From positions 1,361,001-1,425,000 of the forward strand of contig NZ_CP117969.2 of the NCBI RefSeq assembly GCF_028743515.2: a stretch of DNA of 64,000 nucleotides, written 5' to 3'. Positions 9,081 to 17,714 of the stretch are shown piece by piece. Positions within the stretch are counted from its first letter, which is position 1. Each line of letters starts with the position of its first letter. The DNA comes from Imtechella halotolerans (GTDB taxonomy: Bacteria; Bacteroidota; Bacteroidia; Flavobacteriales; Flavobacteriaceae). Both the position numbers and the translations under genes were made by a program. Under the pieces are notes generated by a model that was not told the DNA's origin, ran no database searches, and saw nothing but the letters and a program-made list of their open reading frames with translations.

Positions 9081-9110
9081 AAAAAAGCCTTTCAACTGAA
9101 AGGCTTTTTT
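9081..9110 (-). terminator. Terminator of the PLP lyase gene
   Basis: A perfect 14-bp stem (9081-9094 with 9097-9110; core AAGCCTTTCA) flanked by A and T runs, 26 bases after the stop of the minus-strand lyase gene. It works in either direction by sequence, but only the lyase reads into it. Confidence 0.85.
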
Positions 9111-9135
9111 AATTGATTATCAAATAACTATAAAA

Positions 9136-10335
9136 TTATAAAAGGTTTAATTCCTTCATACATTCTTTCATTTGAATATATGTACGTTCAATATCATTGT
9201 CTAAACCTATTGAAAAACGTATTAATCCATCAGATAGCCCCATTTCTATTTGTTCTTCCATAGGAATTTCAGATGATGTAGATGTTCCAGGTGCACTAAA
9301 CAGGGTCTTATAAAACCCTAAACTTACAGCCAGATATCCTAGATTACGTTGCTGCATTAACTCCATGAGACTATTAGCATTATCCAAACTTCCAACATCT
9401 AAGGTTAACATTCCTCCAAAACCATACTCTGAGTTATATTGCTCCTTTATTAGCTCATGACCAGGATGTGAAGCCAGGCCAGGATAAACAACACGCAAAC
9501 CATCCTTTTCCATTTGCTGAGCTAGATAGAAGGCATTCTCACTATGTTTCTTCATACGAATATGCAAAGTCCGTAAATTTTTCAGAATAGAAGCGGCTCT
9601 AAGGCTATCCATCGTACTTCCCAACAACATGGCTGCTCCACTGTTAACATCCTTTAAACTCAAGCAAAACTCCTTTGTTCCACAAACAACTCCACCAACA
9701 CAATCACTGCTTCCGTTGATAAACTTGGTAAGGCTGTGAATTACGACATCAGCACCTAGTTGAACTGGTGCTATATTTAATGGAGAAAACGTATTATCTA
9801 CTACCAAAGGTATATGGTATTTTTTAGCCAATGCTGCCAGTGCCTTTATATCAGCTATTTCCAATAGAGGATTACTCACAGACTCACAATAAATCATCTT
9901 CGTTTGTGGTGTTATACTAGCCTCTACTTCCTCCAGTTTTGTAATATTAACAAATGAAGTCTCGATATTAAGTTTAGGAAGAAAATTCTTCATAAACGCA
10001 TAGGTACCCCCATAAATAGTTCTGCTAGAAACTATATGCGAACCTGCATCACACAATTGCATTATCACAGCGGTAATGGCACCCATTCCACTTGCAGTCA
10101 CATTGGCTGTTTCAGTACCTTCCATAGCTGCAAGCGCTTCACCTAAATACAAATTTGAAGGTGATGAATGACGAGAATACAAATAACATCCTTCCGTATT
10201 ACCTTCAAAAGTATCAAACATAGTCTTAGCAGAAAGAAAAGTATACGTAGATGAATCTGAAATAGATGGGTTCACTCCACCAAATTCACCAAAATATTGT
10301 AGGTCCTGAATATGATTGGCTGGATTAAATTTCAT
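9136..10335 (-). CDS. Cys/Met metabolism PLP-dependent enzyme (methionine gamma-lyase / cystathionine lyase family)
   Basis: A PLP enzyme of the trans-sulfuration family acting on the gamma carbon of sulfur amino acids. Seen: cofactor lysine K204 in HSLTKFINGSSD, D180 in VVDNTFSP, and the neighbouring-subunit phosphate-binding Y53-S-R55 motif. Length (399) fits the family. At the position of the catalytic cysteine of characterised methionine gamma-lyases the sequence reads IYGGTYAF, so glycine replaces it. That makes a cystathionine- or homocysteine-cleaving role as likely as true methionine gamma-lyase. The divergent neighbour is an Lrp/AsnC regulator, a class that often controls a nearby amino-acid catabolic gene. 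The two share a 165-bp intergenic region. Confidence 0.85.
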   Translation of the reverse strand: MKFNPANHIQDLQYFGEFGGVNPSISDSSTYTFLSAKTMFDTFEGNTEGCYLYSRHSSPSNLYLGEALAAMEGTETANVTASGMGAITAVIMQLCDAGSHIVSSRTIYGGTYAFMKNFLPKLNIETSFVNITKLEEVEASITPQTKMIYCESVSNPLLEIADIKALAALAKKYHIPLVVDNTFSPLNIAPVQLGADVVIHSLTKFINGSSDCVGGVVCGTKEFCLSLKDVNSGAAMLLGSTMDSLRAASILKNLRTLHIRMKKHSENAFYLAQQMEKDGLRVVYPGLASHPGHELIKEQYNSEYGFGGMLTLDVGSLDNANSLMELMQQRNLGYLAVSLGFYKTLFSAPGTSTSSEIPMEEQIEMGLSDGLIRFSIGLDNDIERTYIQMKECMKELNLL

Positions 10336-10500
10336 AAGTGTTTATTTTTTAGGTTACTATCTATCAAATATCCATAATCCTAGAATAAAAATCAACCATT
10401 ACATTATAAAACAGAAAAAAAAACTACATTTAATCTCTATTGCAATTTTTTTTCAAAAAAATACGTTATAACAAAATCAATCTAGAAAAAAATTCACTTT

Positions 10501-10959
10501 ATGGAATGGGATGAAATCGACAAAAAAATACTCACTTTACTTCAACAAGATGCCAAACAAACCACTAAGGAACTTTCACTAAAACTACATTTATCAGTGA
10601 CTGCCGTATATGAGCGTATTAAAAAGTTGGAACGATCAGGTGTCATAGAACAATACGTTGCCTTACTTAACAAACAAAAAATTGAGCGAAATTTTGTAGT
10701 CTTTTGCCATGTCAAACTCACTACGCACAGTAAAGAAACGATCGTAGAATTTGAAAAAGATGTCAAAAAACTCCATGAAGTGCTGGAATGCTATCACGTA
10801 AGCGGAGATTATGACTATATTTTAAAGATTTTAGTACAAAACATGGAGGCCTATCGTGAATTTATGGTCACCAAACTTACTACTTTAAAACATATTGGAA
10901 GTACTCACAGTATCTTTATGATCGGGGAAGTGAAAAATTCAACACATATTTTAATATAG
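10501..10959 (+). CDS. Lrp/AsnC family transcriptional regulator
   Basis: An amino-acid-responsive DNA-binding regulator of 152 residues. The N-terminal helix-turn-helix is at about 5-60 (DKKILTLLQQDAKQT, LSLKLHLSVTAVYERIKKLERSGVI) and the C-terminal RAM/ligand-binding beta-alpha fold at about 65-145 (VFCHVKL, CYHVSGDYDYILKI, STHSIFMI). It is divergent from the PLP lyase gene at 9136-10335. By analogy with other Lrp-lyase pairs it probably controls that gene and itself in response to a sulfur or branched amino acid; this is inferred from position only. lpdA follows 88 bases later behind its own promoter. Confidence 0.93.
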   Translation: MEWDEIDKKILTLLQQDAKQTTKELSLKLHLSVTAVYERIKKLERSGVIEQYVALLNKQKIERNFVVFCHVKLTTHSKETIVEFEKDVKKLHEVLECYHVSGDYDYILKILVQNMEAYREFMVTKLTTLKHIGSTHSIFMIGEVKNSTHILI

Positions 10960-10978
10960 GTTCATCATAATATAACGG

Positions 10979-11006
10979 TTGCTTTCCCAAAACATTTGTA
11001 CTTTTG
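10979..11006 (+). promoter_or_regulatory. lpdA promoter, Bacteroidetes type
   Basis: TTG (10979-10981), 17 bases, then TACTTTTG (10999-11006) is a near-ideal match to the phylum consensus. It lies 41 bases before ATG 11048 and shows that an upstream in-frame start at 10979 cannot be used. Confidence 0.65.
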
Positions 11007-11047
11007 TGAGAGTTTATTTTAATACACAGATACAAAAAATAGCTATT

Positions 11048-12454
11048 ATGAATCAATACGATGTTGCCGTTATAGGATCGGGCCCTGGTGGATATGTAGC
11101 TGCCATACGTTGCGCCCAACTCGGTATGAAAACTGCCATAATTGAAAAATACTCCAATATGGGAGGTACCTGCCTCAACGTAGGTTGTATCCCATCTAAA
11201 GCATTACTAGACTCTTCCCATCACTATGAAGAGGCTGTAAAACATTTCGCTGATCATGGAATTGAAATTCCTGGAGAAGTAAAAGTGAATCTTGAAAAAA
11301 TGATTGCCCGCAAAACCCAAGTGGTTGATCAAACCTCATCAGGAATAAAATTCCTAATGGACAAAAACAAAGTTGACACCTACGAGGGGATAGGAAGTTT
11401 TGCAACTGCAAACCAGATTCAGATAGCTAAAAATGATGGTACAACTCAAACCATTGAAGCTAAAAAAATAATTATTGCAACTGGATCTAAACCTTCTTCC
11501 TTACCTTTTATCACTATCGATAAAGAACGAATCATCACCTCTACTGAAGCTTTAAAATTACAAGAAGTACCTAAGCATCTTTTAGTCATAGGTGGCGGTG
11601 TAATTGGTCTTGAATTAGGTCAAGTATACAGACGTTTAGGAGCTGAAGTATCCGTAATTGAATATATGGATAGCATTATTCCTACTATGGATGGGGGGTT
11701 AGGTAAAGAACTTACAAAAGTCCTTAAAAAACAAGGATTTAAATTCTATACCAGTCATAAGGTTAAAGAAGTAACTCGCAATGGAAACACCATATCTGTA
11801 AAAGCAGATGACAAAAAAGGACAAGAAGTTGTTTTTGAAGGAGATTACTGTTTAGTTTCTGTTGGTAGACGCCCTTATACAGACGGTCTTAATCTGGAAG
11901 CTGCAGGAGTTATTGTAAACAATCGAGGGCAAGTTGAAGTTAATGACCACCTCCAGACAAATGTAAACCATATCTATGCAATTGGTGACGTTGTAAAAGG
12001 CGCGATGTTAGCTCATAAAGCAGAAGAGGAAGGCGTTATGGTTGCTGAAATTTTGGCGGGTCAAAAACCACATATAGACTACAACCTTATCCCTGGCGTA
12101 GTATATACTTGGCCAGAGGTTGCTGCAGTAGGAAAAACAGAGGAGCAACTTAAGGAAGCGGGGATCAAGTATAAAACCGGACAATTTCCAATGCGTGCTT
12201 TAGGTAGAGCTCGTGCAAGTATGGATATTGATGGTTTTGTAAAGATTCTTGCCGATGCGGAGACAGATGAAGTTCTTGGAGTACATATGATAGGTGCTCG
12301 TGTAGCTGACCTTATCGCCGAAGCGGTTACCGCCATGGAATTCCGAGCGAGCGCAGAAGATATTGCTAGAATGAGTCATGCGCACCCGACCTATGCAGAA
12401 GCCATTAAAGAAGCGGCACTAGCTGCTACTGAAAACCGTCCAATACATATTTAA
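11048..12454 (+). CDS. lpdA: Dihydrolipoyl dehydrogenase (E3)
   Basis: The FAD enzyme that reoxidises dihydrolipoamide in the pyruvate and 2-oxoglutarate dehydrogenase complexes and the glycine cleavage system. There are 468 residues from ATG 11048. Seen: FAD-binding GSGPGGYVAAI (10-20), the redox pair C42/C47 in GGTCLNVGCIPSK, NAD-binding GGGVIGLELGQVY, second FAD site YAIGDVVKG, and the C-terminal catalytic His-Glu motif HAHPTYAEAIKEA. The open frame extends 23 codons upstream, but that segment contains the promoter and shows no homology. No E1 or E2 genes are adjacent, so this copy probably serves several complexes. Confidence 0.97.
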   Translation: MNQYDVAVIGSGPGGYVAAIRCAQLGMKTAIIEKYSNMGGTCLNVGCIPSKALLDSSHHYEEAVKHFADHGIEIPGEVKVNLEKMIARKTQVVDQTSSGIKFLMDKNKVDTYEGIGSFATANQIQIAKNDGTTQTIEAKKIIIATGSKPSSLPFITIDKERIITSTEALKLQEVPKHLLVIGGGVIGLELGQVYRRLGAEVSVIEYMDSIIPTMDGGLGKELTKVLKKQGFKFYTSHKVKEVTRNGNTISVKADDKKGQEVVFEGDYCLVSVGRRPYTDGLNLEAAGVIVNNRGQVEVNDHLQTNVNHIYAIGDVVKGAMLAHKAEEEGVMVAEILAGQKPHIDYNLIPGVVYTWPEVAAVGKTEEQLKEAGIKYKTGQFPMRALGRARASMDIDGFVKILADAETDEVLGVHMIGARVADLIAEAVTAMEFRASAEDIARMSHAHPTYAEAIKEAALAATENRPIHI

Positions 12455-12470
12455 AAATCATACAGAATTA

Positions 12471-12497
12471 AAAAACCACGCAATACGTGGTTTTTTT
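12471..12497. terminator. Bidirectional terminator between lpdA and the RNA helicase
   Basis: Stem AAAAACCACG / CGTGGTTTTT (12471-12480 with 12486-12495) and a 5-base loop, with A and T runs on the two sides. It ends both lpdA (plus) and the helicase gene (minus). Confidence 0.88.
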
Positions 12498-13839
12498 ATT
12501 TCCTTTTTTGTTGCTTTTTATCCCCTCTAGTTTTAGGTTTCTTATACTTCTCTTTAATTTTACGCTTATAAGACCCTCCTAAATTAACCTTTTGATTCTT
12601 TGTCTTTTTTTCATGAAAAGCCGGTCCAGGGGTATCTTCCTCCGTAAGCTTAATAGGATTATAGTGCTCCTTAACTTGTGGTCGTTCCTCTTCCAACAGT
12701 TGGCTTTCTACACGTACTTCATCAGGAAATGGCATTATTTGCACCTCTTGATTCATCAACTCCTCAATAGCACTTATCCGGTCATTTTCTGCCTCAGTAG
12801 TAAAAACAAATGAAACACCCTGCTCGGTTGCTCTACCGGTTCGGCCAATACGATGCATATAGTTTTCCGGATATTCTGGCGTATCAATGTTGAAAACATG
12901 TGTTATACGAGAAATATCCAACCCCCTAGCCATTACATCAGTGGCAATTAAAATTCGTCTTTTACCTTGCTCAAAATCCTCCACAGATCTTAAACGATAG
13001 TTTTGGGTCTTATTAGAATGAATTACAGCACATTGTCCAGGATACTGCTCATCCATTTTCTCAAATACTATATCTGCTAACCGCTTACTACCTGCAAACA
13101 CCAAGACTTTACTATAAGCCGTTTTATCTTCTACTAAATGTGCTAATAAATTAATTTTAGTGTAAAAGTTTTTCACCTTATATCTATACTGCAAAATGTT
13201 CTCTAAAGGAGTTCCAGAAGCAGCAATTGTCACACGTTCGGGCATCAAAAAGAAATCATCAATAAGGGCATCTATCTCAGTAGTCATTGTAGCTGAGAAA
13301 AGAATATTTTGTCTACGTTCAGGAAGTAAATCAAAAATATTTACCAATTGAAATCGAAATCCTAGATCCAACATCACGTCAACCTCATCAATGACCAACT
13401 TTTGGACGGATTTTAACTTTAGCACATTATTAATGGCAAAATCATACAACCGTCCAGGGGTTCCTACCAAAATATCAAGACCTTGAGTAATAATAGATGT
13501 TTGCGAACTCATACTTACACCACCATACACACCTCCTACCCTTACATTTATATAAGCAGCTAGTTTTTCAATTTCATCTACGACCTGTACTACCAACTCA
13601 CGTGTAGGAACCAAAATAACAATTCGTGGATTCTGCTGCTTTGAAAACTTTAACTCTCTCAGTAATGGCAACATATATGCAAAAGTCTTTCCTGTTCCTG
13701 TTTGGGCAATACCTACCATATCCTTTCCGGATAGTATAACTCCAAATGCCTGTTCTTGAATAGGAGTAGGTGTTGTAAAACCAAGGTCATCCAGAGCATT
13801 ATGCAAAGGAGTATTAAGTTGAAGATCTTTAAATATCAC
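12496..13839 (-). CDS. DEAD-box family ATP-dependent RNA helicase (DEVD variant)
   Basis: An RNA-unwinding ATPase of ribosome assembly or mRNA turnover. With the start at GTG 13839 it has 447 residues: Q motif TTPTPIQ (about 23-29), Walker A AQTGTGKT (45-52), GTPGR, motif II DEVD (151-154, alanine replaced by valine), SAT (182-184), then RGLDIS and HRIGRTGR in the second RecA domain. A lysine- and arginine-rich tail suits RNA binding. An ATG 30 codons upstream (13929) is rejected because that segment lies upstream of and across the preceding gene's terminator (13884-13918). GTG gives the standard N-terminus MIFKDLQLN. Confidence 0.92.
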   Translation of the reverse strand: MIFKDLQLNTPLHNALDDLGFTTPTPIQEQAFGVILSGKDMVGIAQTGTGKTFAYMLPLLRELKFSKQQNPRIVILVPTRELVVQVVDEIEKLAAYINVRVGGVYGGVSMSSQTSIITQGLDILVGTPGRLYDFAINNVLKLKSVQKLVIDEVDVMLDLGFRFQLVNIFDLLPERRQNILFSATMTTEIDALIDDFFLMPERVTIAASGTPLENILQYRYKVKNFYTKINLLAHLVEDKTAYSKVLVFAGSKRLADIVFEKMDEQYPGQCAVIHSNKTQNYRLRSVEDFEQGKRRILIATDVMARGLDISRITHVFNIDTPEYPENYMHRIGRTGRATEQGVSFVFTTEAENDRISAIEELMNQEVQIMPFPDEVRVESQLLEEERPQVKEHYNPIKLTEEDTPGPAFHEKKTKNQKVNLGGSYKRKIKEKYKKPKTRGDKKQQKRK

Positions 13840-13883
13840 TATATAATAATTTTGAGCAAAAATACGTTTTTTTGACGGGAGAT

Positions 13884-13918
13884 AAAAAAAGCGTGCCTCC
13901 GACAACGAAAGCACGCTT
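13884..13918 (-). terminator. Terminator of the acyltransferase-like gene
   Basis: On the minus strand the stem AAGCGTGC / GCACGCTT (13918-13911 with 13896-13889) is followed by seven T (13890-13884), 19 bases after the stop at 13938. It also decides the start of the helicase gene downstream. Confidence 0.85.
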
Positions 13919-13937
13919 GAATTATACATAATTTGCT

Positions 13938-15131
13938 CTATGAACCTGAGCGAACAAAGGCTAGCAAAGCAATAATTTTTTCCTTTAGTTTTTGCAATAT
14001 TAAATACACTACTTGGTAGGTTTCTAAAAAGAAAATTTGCAACTCCTGTTTTACAAGTTCTAACTTCTCCGTCACCATTGGCTTATACTCATTGTAACGG
14101 AAGGAAAGATATACCGTTGCTATCACAAACATTAATGCTCCTGGAACAATAACATAAGGATTCAAAGACAACTTAAAGAACTTATACAAACCAATTCCCG
14201 AAAAACTACCATACAACAACATGAAATGAATCACATAAATAGAAAGCGTGTTCTGACCAATAGTACGGATCGCTTTTGAGGTTATAACATTACGCAATAA
14301 CATAAATAAAGTAAACCATATCATCACATTCCCCAAACGCATAAACAGGTAATTATTGGAATAAATTTGAGAAGCAAGCTCAATACCAGTAAGTCTGTAT
14401 ACTTCTAGGAAAAAGGGTGATGAAAACCACAACAATGCAATTCCCAATACAAAGGTGATCCCTATTGCATAATGATAGATATACTTAAACTCTTTGTACT
14501 TATTAAAAAATACAGCCATAAACGCTCCAAAAGCAGCATACCCAAACCAAGGGATAATAGTGAATACCGACCCATAAGCCTTCGTAAAATAGTTAGCCAA
14601 GGCTACAGGAAGCATTTCAAAATTAGAAGCACCATAGATAGGAGCAAACAAAAACAATAACAAGGTACTACCCAATAATAAGGAGGGCATTACAAAGCTT
14701 TTTCGTTGGTAAGAATACAAGTAAATACTAATAAGTAAGAGAATGGAAATACCAATACAATGTAATACATCTACCATGTAAAAACCTGCATAGACTTTCC
14801 CCACAAACAATCCAGTAATATTAAGACGCAACAAATACCCTAATCCAATAAGTGTCAAACCTCTCTTAATTCCCTTTCTCACCCTCGGATTATTCCATCC
14901 AACATTTACTGTATCTTTGATAAGCAAATACATAAAAATAAAACCCGCAACTGTAAAAAATGTAGGTGCCGTGATACCTCTAAAATATTTCCATGTACTG
15001 AAAATGATATTAGATTCGTCACGGAATTCCGGAGCTAATAAACTATCTACAAAATGCCCTTGAAGCATCATAGTGATAGCGAAAGCCCTCATAACATCAA
15101 TAAAATAAAGACGGAAAGTGTTTTGTTTCAT
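13938..15131 (-). CDS. Membrane acyltransferase-like protein (heparan-alpha-glucosaminide N-acetyltransferase / DUF1624 type)
   Basis: A 397-residue integral membrane protein with about 10-11 hydrophobic segments. The N-terminus FIDVMRAFAITMMLQGHFVDSL has the Arg-Ala-x-Ala and conserved His pattern of the acyltransferase_3 / HGSNAT-catalytic superfamily. These proteins move acetyl groups from cytoplasmic acetyl-CoA to extracytoplasmic sugars. The C-terminal 60 residues after the last membrane segment form an amphipathic helix. It stands alone, with its own promoter (15215-15183) and terminator. The substrate is unknown; surface polysaccharide or peptidoglycan modification is possible. Confidence in the superfamily is good, in the reaction low. 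Confidence 0.7.
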   Translation of the reverse strand: MKQNTFRLYFIDVMRAFAITMMLQGHFVDSLLAPEFRDESNIIFSTWKYFRGITAPTFFTVAGFIFMYLLIKDTVNVGWNNPRVRKGIKRGLTLIGLGYLLRLNITGLFVGKVYAGFYMVDVLHCIGISILLLISIYLYSYQRKSFVMPSLLLGSTLLLFLFAPIYGASNFEMLPVALANYFTKAYGSVFTIIPWFGYAAFGAFMAVFFNKYKEFKYIYHYAIGITFVLGIALLWFSSPFFLEVYRLTGIELASQIYSNNYLFMRLGNVMIWFTLFMLLRNVITSKAIRTIGQNTLSIYVIHFMLLYGSFSGIGLYKFFKLSLNPYVIVPGALMFVIATVYLSFRYNEYKPMVTEKLELVKQELQIFFLETYQVVYLILQKLKEKIIALLAFVRSGS

Positions 15132-15182
15132 TAAAATGTATCTACTTAATTATCAGTCAATTTATCACCCGATTTCAAGTTG

Positions 15183-15215
15183 CAAAAGTATACAAAAAAA
15201 GGATAGCTTTTACAA
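15183..15215 (-). promoter_or_regulatory. Promoter of the acyltransferase-like gene
   Basis: Minus-strand TTG (15215-15213), 22 bases, then TACTTTTG (15190-15183) matches the Bacteroidetes consensus at the long end of the allowed spacing. The ATG is 51 bases downstream. Confidence 0.45.
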
Positions 15216-15289
15216 GCACTGAATAATTTTAAAAAACTATACAATGCCTTCATTTACAATAAAAACTGAGTACTTGTATATTCCCTAAA

Positions 15290-15493
15290 TCAGGAATTCT
15301 TACATGTACGGAATCCAAAAAGAGCGTACAGAGGACAAAAACCTACTAAACTTACAAGTACAAATACTACAGCTAAAATTAAAAGTATTGTCCCTAATAA
15401 CCCTGTGACAACACCTTTGAAATATAATGCTCCTATAGTAGCGGCCAACATAACACGGATGAGCCGATCTAAATTACCCATGTTTTTTTTCAT
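15290..15493 (-). CDS. DUF2892 (YgaP-like) small membrane protein
   Basis: A 67-residue protein with the DUF2892 pattern: MGNLDRLIRVMLA at the start, two membrane segments (about 12-28 and 32-50) with a short loop, and the terminal motif GFCPLYALFGFRTCKNS with two conserved cysteines. In other bacteria this domain is fused to rhodanese (YgaP) or stands alone; its role is unclear. It may start at the first ATG (15493) or at M5. No operon partner: the upstream 286 bases to hisS hold only the hisS terminator and nothing else I recognise. Confidence 0.82.
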   Translation of the reverse strand: MKKNMGNLDRLIRVMLAATIGALYFKGVVTGLLGTILLILAVVFVLVSLVGFCPLYALFGFRTCKNS

Positions 15494-15732
15494 AACTATC
15501 AGATTTTTAATCCCTCTAATATAGTGTTTTTAGCAACACAAGCTACATTATTGGCATTCCAAAGTACAGCTCCATTAGTTTTCACAAATCATTCCAACGT
15601 ATAGAAACTGTATCTAATAAACACTATTTTCTGCCATACCATAAAGACTACACTTTAGGTAAGCTCAAAACACTATCTCCTACTAAAATTGAAAAGTAAA
15701 AATGGCTAAAGAATAGGTGAGAATGATGTGTA

Positions 15733-15757
15733 TAAAAAAAGCCCCTTGACGGAGCTT
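15733..15757 (-). terminator. Terminator of hisS
   Basis: Minus-strand stem AAGCTCC / GGGGCTT (15757-15751 with 15745-15739, one G-U pair) followed by seven T, 23 bases after the hisS stop. Confidence 0.7.
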
Positions 15758-15779
15758 CTCAATTTATTACTAAGAGATA

Positions 15780-17153
15780 CTATTTTCCAAACACCTTGCT
15801 TAGATCTGAAATTTCATAGGTGTTTTGACTACCATCTATCATCTTCTTAAGAACAAAGGTGTTTTCATTTATTTCATTCTCACCAATCATCAATACCATC
15901 GGAATTCCCTTTCTATCGGCGTAACTCATTTGTTTTTTCATTTTGGCCGTATCAGGATACAACTCTGCTCTTATACCTAAAGCACGTAAGCTCGTGACCA
16001 TCTTCATACTGGCCATGGCTTCAACCTCTCCAAAATTAATACATAGCACTTCTATGTTCTCATTTACATTTTCAGGAAAAAGACCTAATTCTTCCAATAC
16101 TAAATAAATTCGATCCAAACCAAAGGAAATACCTACTCCACTTACATCTTTCAGTCCAAAAATTCCAGTCAAATCATCATATCGACCTCCTCCTCCTATC
16201 GAACCCATAGCCACATTCTTGGGTGCTGCTACCTCAAAAATAGCTCCTGTATAATAATTTAATCCTCTTGCCAGGGTCACGTCTATTTCAAGCGAAGCTT
16301 GTAAAAGCCCCAACGTATCTATAGCTGAGACTATAAACTCAAGCTCTTGTATACCCTGCATTCCAATACTCGAATCTGCGAGCATCAACTTTAACTTGCC
16401 AAGTTTCTCTGAGTTATCTCCCGTAAAAGAAAACAGAGGCTGAACTTTTTCTATTGCCTCTTCGGAAATTCCCTTGGAAAGCATTTCATTTTTCACACCC
16501 TCAGCCCCAATTTTATCCAGCTTGTCCAAGGCCACTGTAAAATCAATAAGCTTATCTTGTGCTCCAATTACTTCTGCCAATCCTGAAAGAATTTTTCGGT
16601 TATTCATCTTTACAGTAACCCCTTGAAGACCCAACTCTTTAAATACAGCATCATACAACTGAATAAATTCAACCTCCTGCCATAATGATTGGGAACCAAC
16701 TACATCAGCGTCACATTGGAAAAATTCTCTAAAGCGCCCCTTCTGAGGTCTATCAGCTCTCCATACTGGTTGTATCTGATACCGCTTAAATGGAAACGTA
16801 ATATCATTTTGGTGCATTACTACATAACGAGCGAAAGGCACTGTTAGGTCATAGCGAAGTGCCTTCTCTGAAATATGGGTAGCGATCTTAGTGCTATCTT
16901 TACTATCATACATTTCATCTGAAATCTTAGAAAGGTAGTCTCCACTATTAAGTATTTTAAAAATAAGGCGGTCCCCTTCTTCCCCATATTTACCCATTAA
17001 TGTTTCAGAATTTTCAAATGAAGGTGTTTCTATGGGTTGAAAACCGAATAGTTTAAATTGCTTTTTGATGATATCAAAAATATAGGTACGCTTTGCTATC
17101 TCAGCAGGCGAAAAATCTCTGGTCCCTTTAGGAATACCTGGTTTTTGTGCCAT
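15780..17153 (-). CDS. hisS: Histidyl-tRNA synthetase
   Basis: A class II synthetase that charges tRNA-His, 457 residues. Seen: the N-terminal [11 protein letters not shown], motif 2 region [27 protein letters not shown], the HisRS-specific [10 protein letters not shown], motif 3 [19 protein letters not shown], and a C-terminal anticodon-binding domain from about residue 360. A TATATTTG -7 box lies at 17183-17176 on the minus strand. Transcription is monocistronic by the terminator at 15733-15757; the upstream gene (17218-17709) ends 64 bases away, after a small hairpin. Confidence 0.97.
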   Translation of the reverse strand: MAQKPGIPKGTRDFSPAEIAKRTYIFDIIKKQFKLFGFQPIETPSFENSETLMGKYGEEGDRLIFKILNSGDYLSKISDEMYDSKDSTKIATHISEKALRYDLTVPFARYVVMHQNDITFPFKRYQIQPVWRADRPQKGRFREFFQCDADVVGSQSLWQEVEFIQLYDAVFKELGLQGVTVKMNNRKILSGLAEVIGAQDKLIDFTVALDKLDKIGAEGVKNEMLSKGISEEAIEKVQPLFSFTGDNSEKLGKLKLMLADSSIGMQGIQELEFIVSAIDTLGLLQASLEIDVTLARGLNYYTGAIFEVAAPKNVAMGSIGGGGRYDDLTGIFGLKDVSGVGISFGLDRIYLVLEELGLFPENVNENIEVLCINFGEVEAMASMKMVTSLRALGIRAELYPDTAKMKKQMSYADRKGIPMVLMIGENEINENTFVLKKMIDGSQNTYEISDLSKVFGK

Positions 17154-17200
17154 GTGTAAGTTTCAATTTAGGTTGCAAATATACAACGATTTCTATGCCG

Positions 17201-17218
17201 TAAAGTAGCACTTTACGC
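17201..17218 (-). other. Short hairpin after the 163-residue gene
   Basis: Inverted repeat CGTAAAGT / ACTTTACG just beyond the stop codon (17218-17220), without a following T run. It may be a weak terminator or an mRNA 3-prime end structure. The evidence is only the repeat. Confidence 0.35.
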
Positions 17219-17709
17219 TATTTGCGGGTATATAGTAAATGATCTTTTAATGTAAAGGTAATGCTCTTATCAGGATTAATCTCATACCCTAGCAACAACT
17301 CACCCCAATGACTACCATCACTAAAATCACATATAATCCATTTATGATTCAACACCTTTATTTTGTTGATTTTCATAGTACCTTCCATCCCAACATAAGG
17401 AACCAATGGATTATCTCCTTTAGAAGTATTTGTGGCTATTAATTGATCCGCAATATACTGTTGTGGATTATCAAATTCAAATTCATCTATGTATGCAAGA
17501 GCTTCATCATTGTGCTCTAAGGAAAAATACATTAAGTCTTGTTTGTCGAAAAATAATTTTTTAACTGAATCTCTTAACTTAGTTCGCTCCTTTACCAACG
17601 CTTCCGTTTCTTTAGACATATTGGTAAAATATCGCTTGCTGTTTGTGTATTGAAACAAAATAAAAAGCACCGCAAATACTAGTAAGTAAAGGTATATATT
17701 CTTTTTCAT
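17218..17709 (-). CDS. Hypothetical protein with one N-terminal membrane anchor
   Basis: A 163-residue protein I do not recognise. A hydrophobic segment (about 5-20, IYLYLLVFAVLFILFQYT) is followed by a polar coiled-coil-like stretch (MSKETEALVKERTKLRDSVKKL) and a mixed alpha-beta domain ending SHWGELLLGYEINPDKSIT. The anchor is not followed by a clear signal-peptidase site, so it is probably a membrane-tethered extracytoplasmic protein. It starts 5 bases after the stop of the metallo-hydrolase gene and is certainly cotranscribed with it. The context does not reveal a function. Confidence 0.65.
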   Translation of the reverse strand: MKKNIYLYLLVFAVLFILFQYTNSKRYFTNMSKETEALVKERTKLRDSVKKLFFDKQDLMYFSLEHNDEALAYIDEFEFDNPQQYIADQLIATNTSKGDNPLVPYVGMEGTMKINKIKVLNHKWIICDFSDGSHWGELLLGYEINPDKSITFTLKDHLLYTRK

Positions 17710-17714
17710 GGTAA

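Noticed and set aside
10979-11047. Upstream start for lpdA
   Set aside because: The segment contains a good promoter with its -7 box and adds residues before the normal FAD-binding N-terminus.
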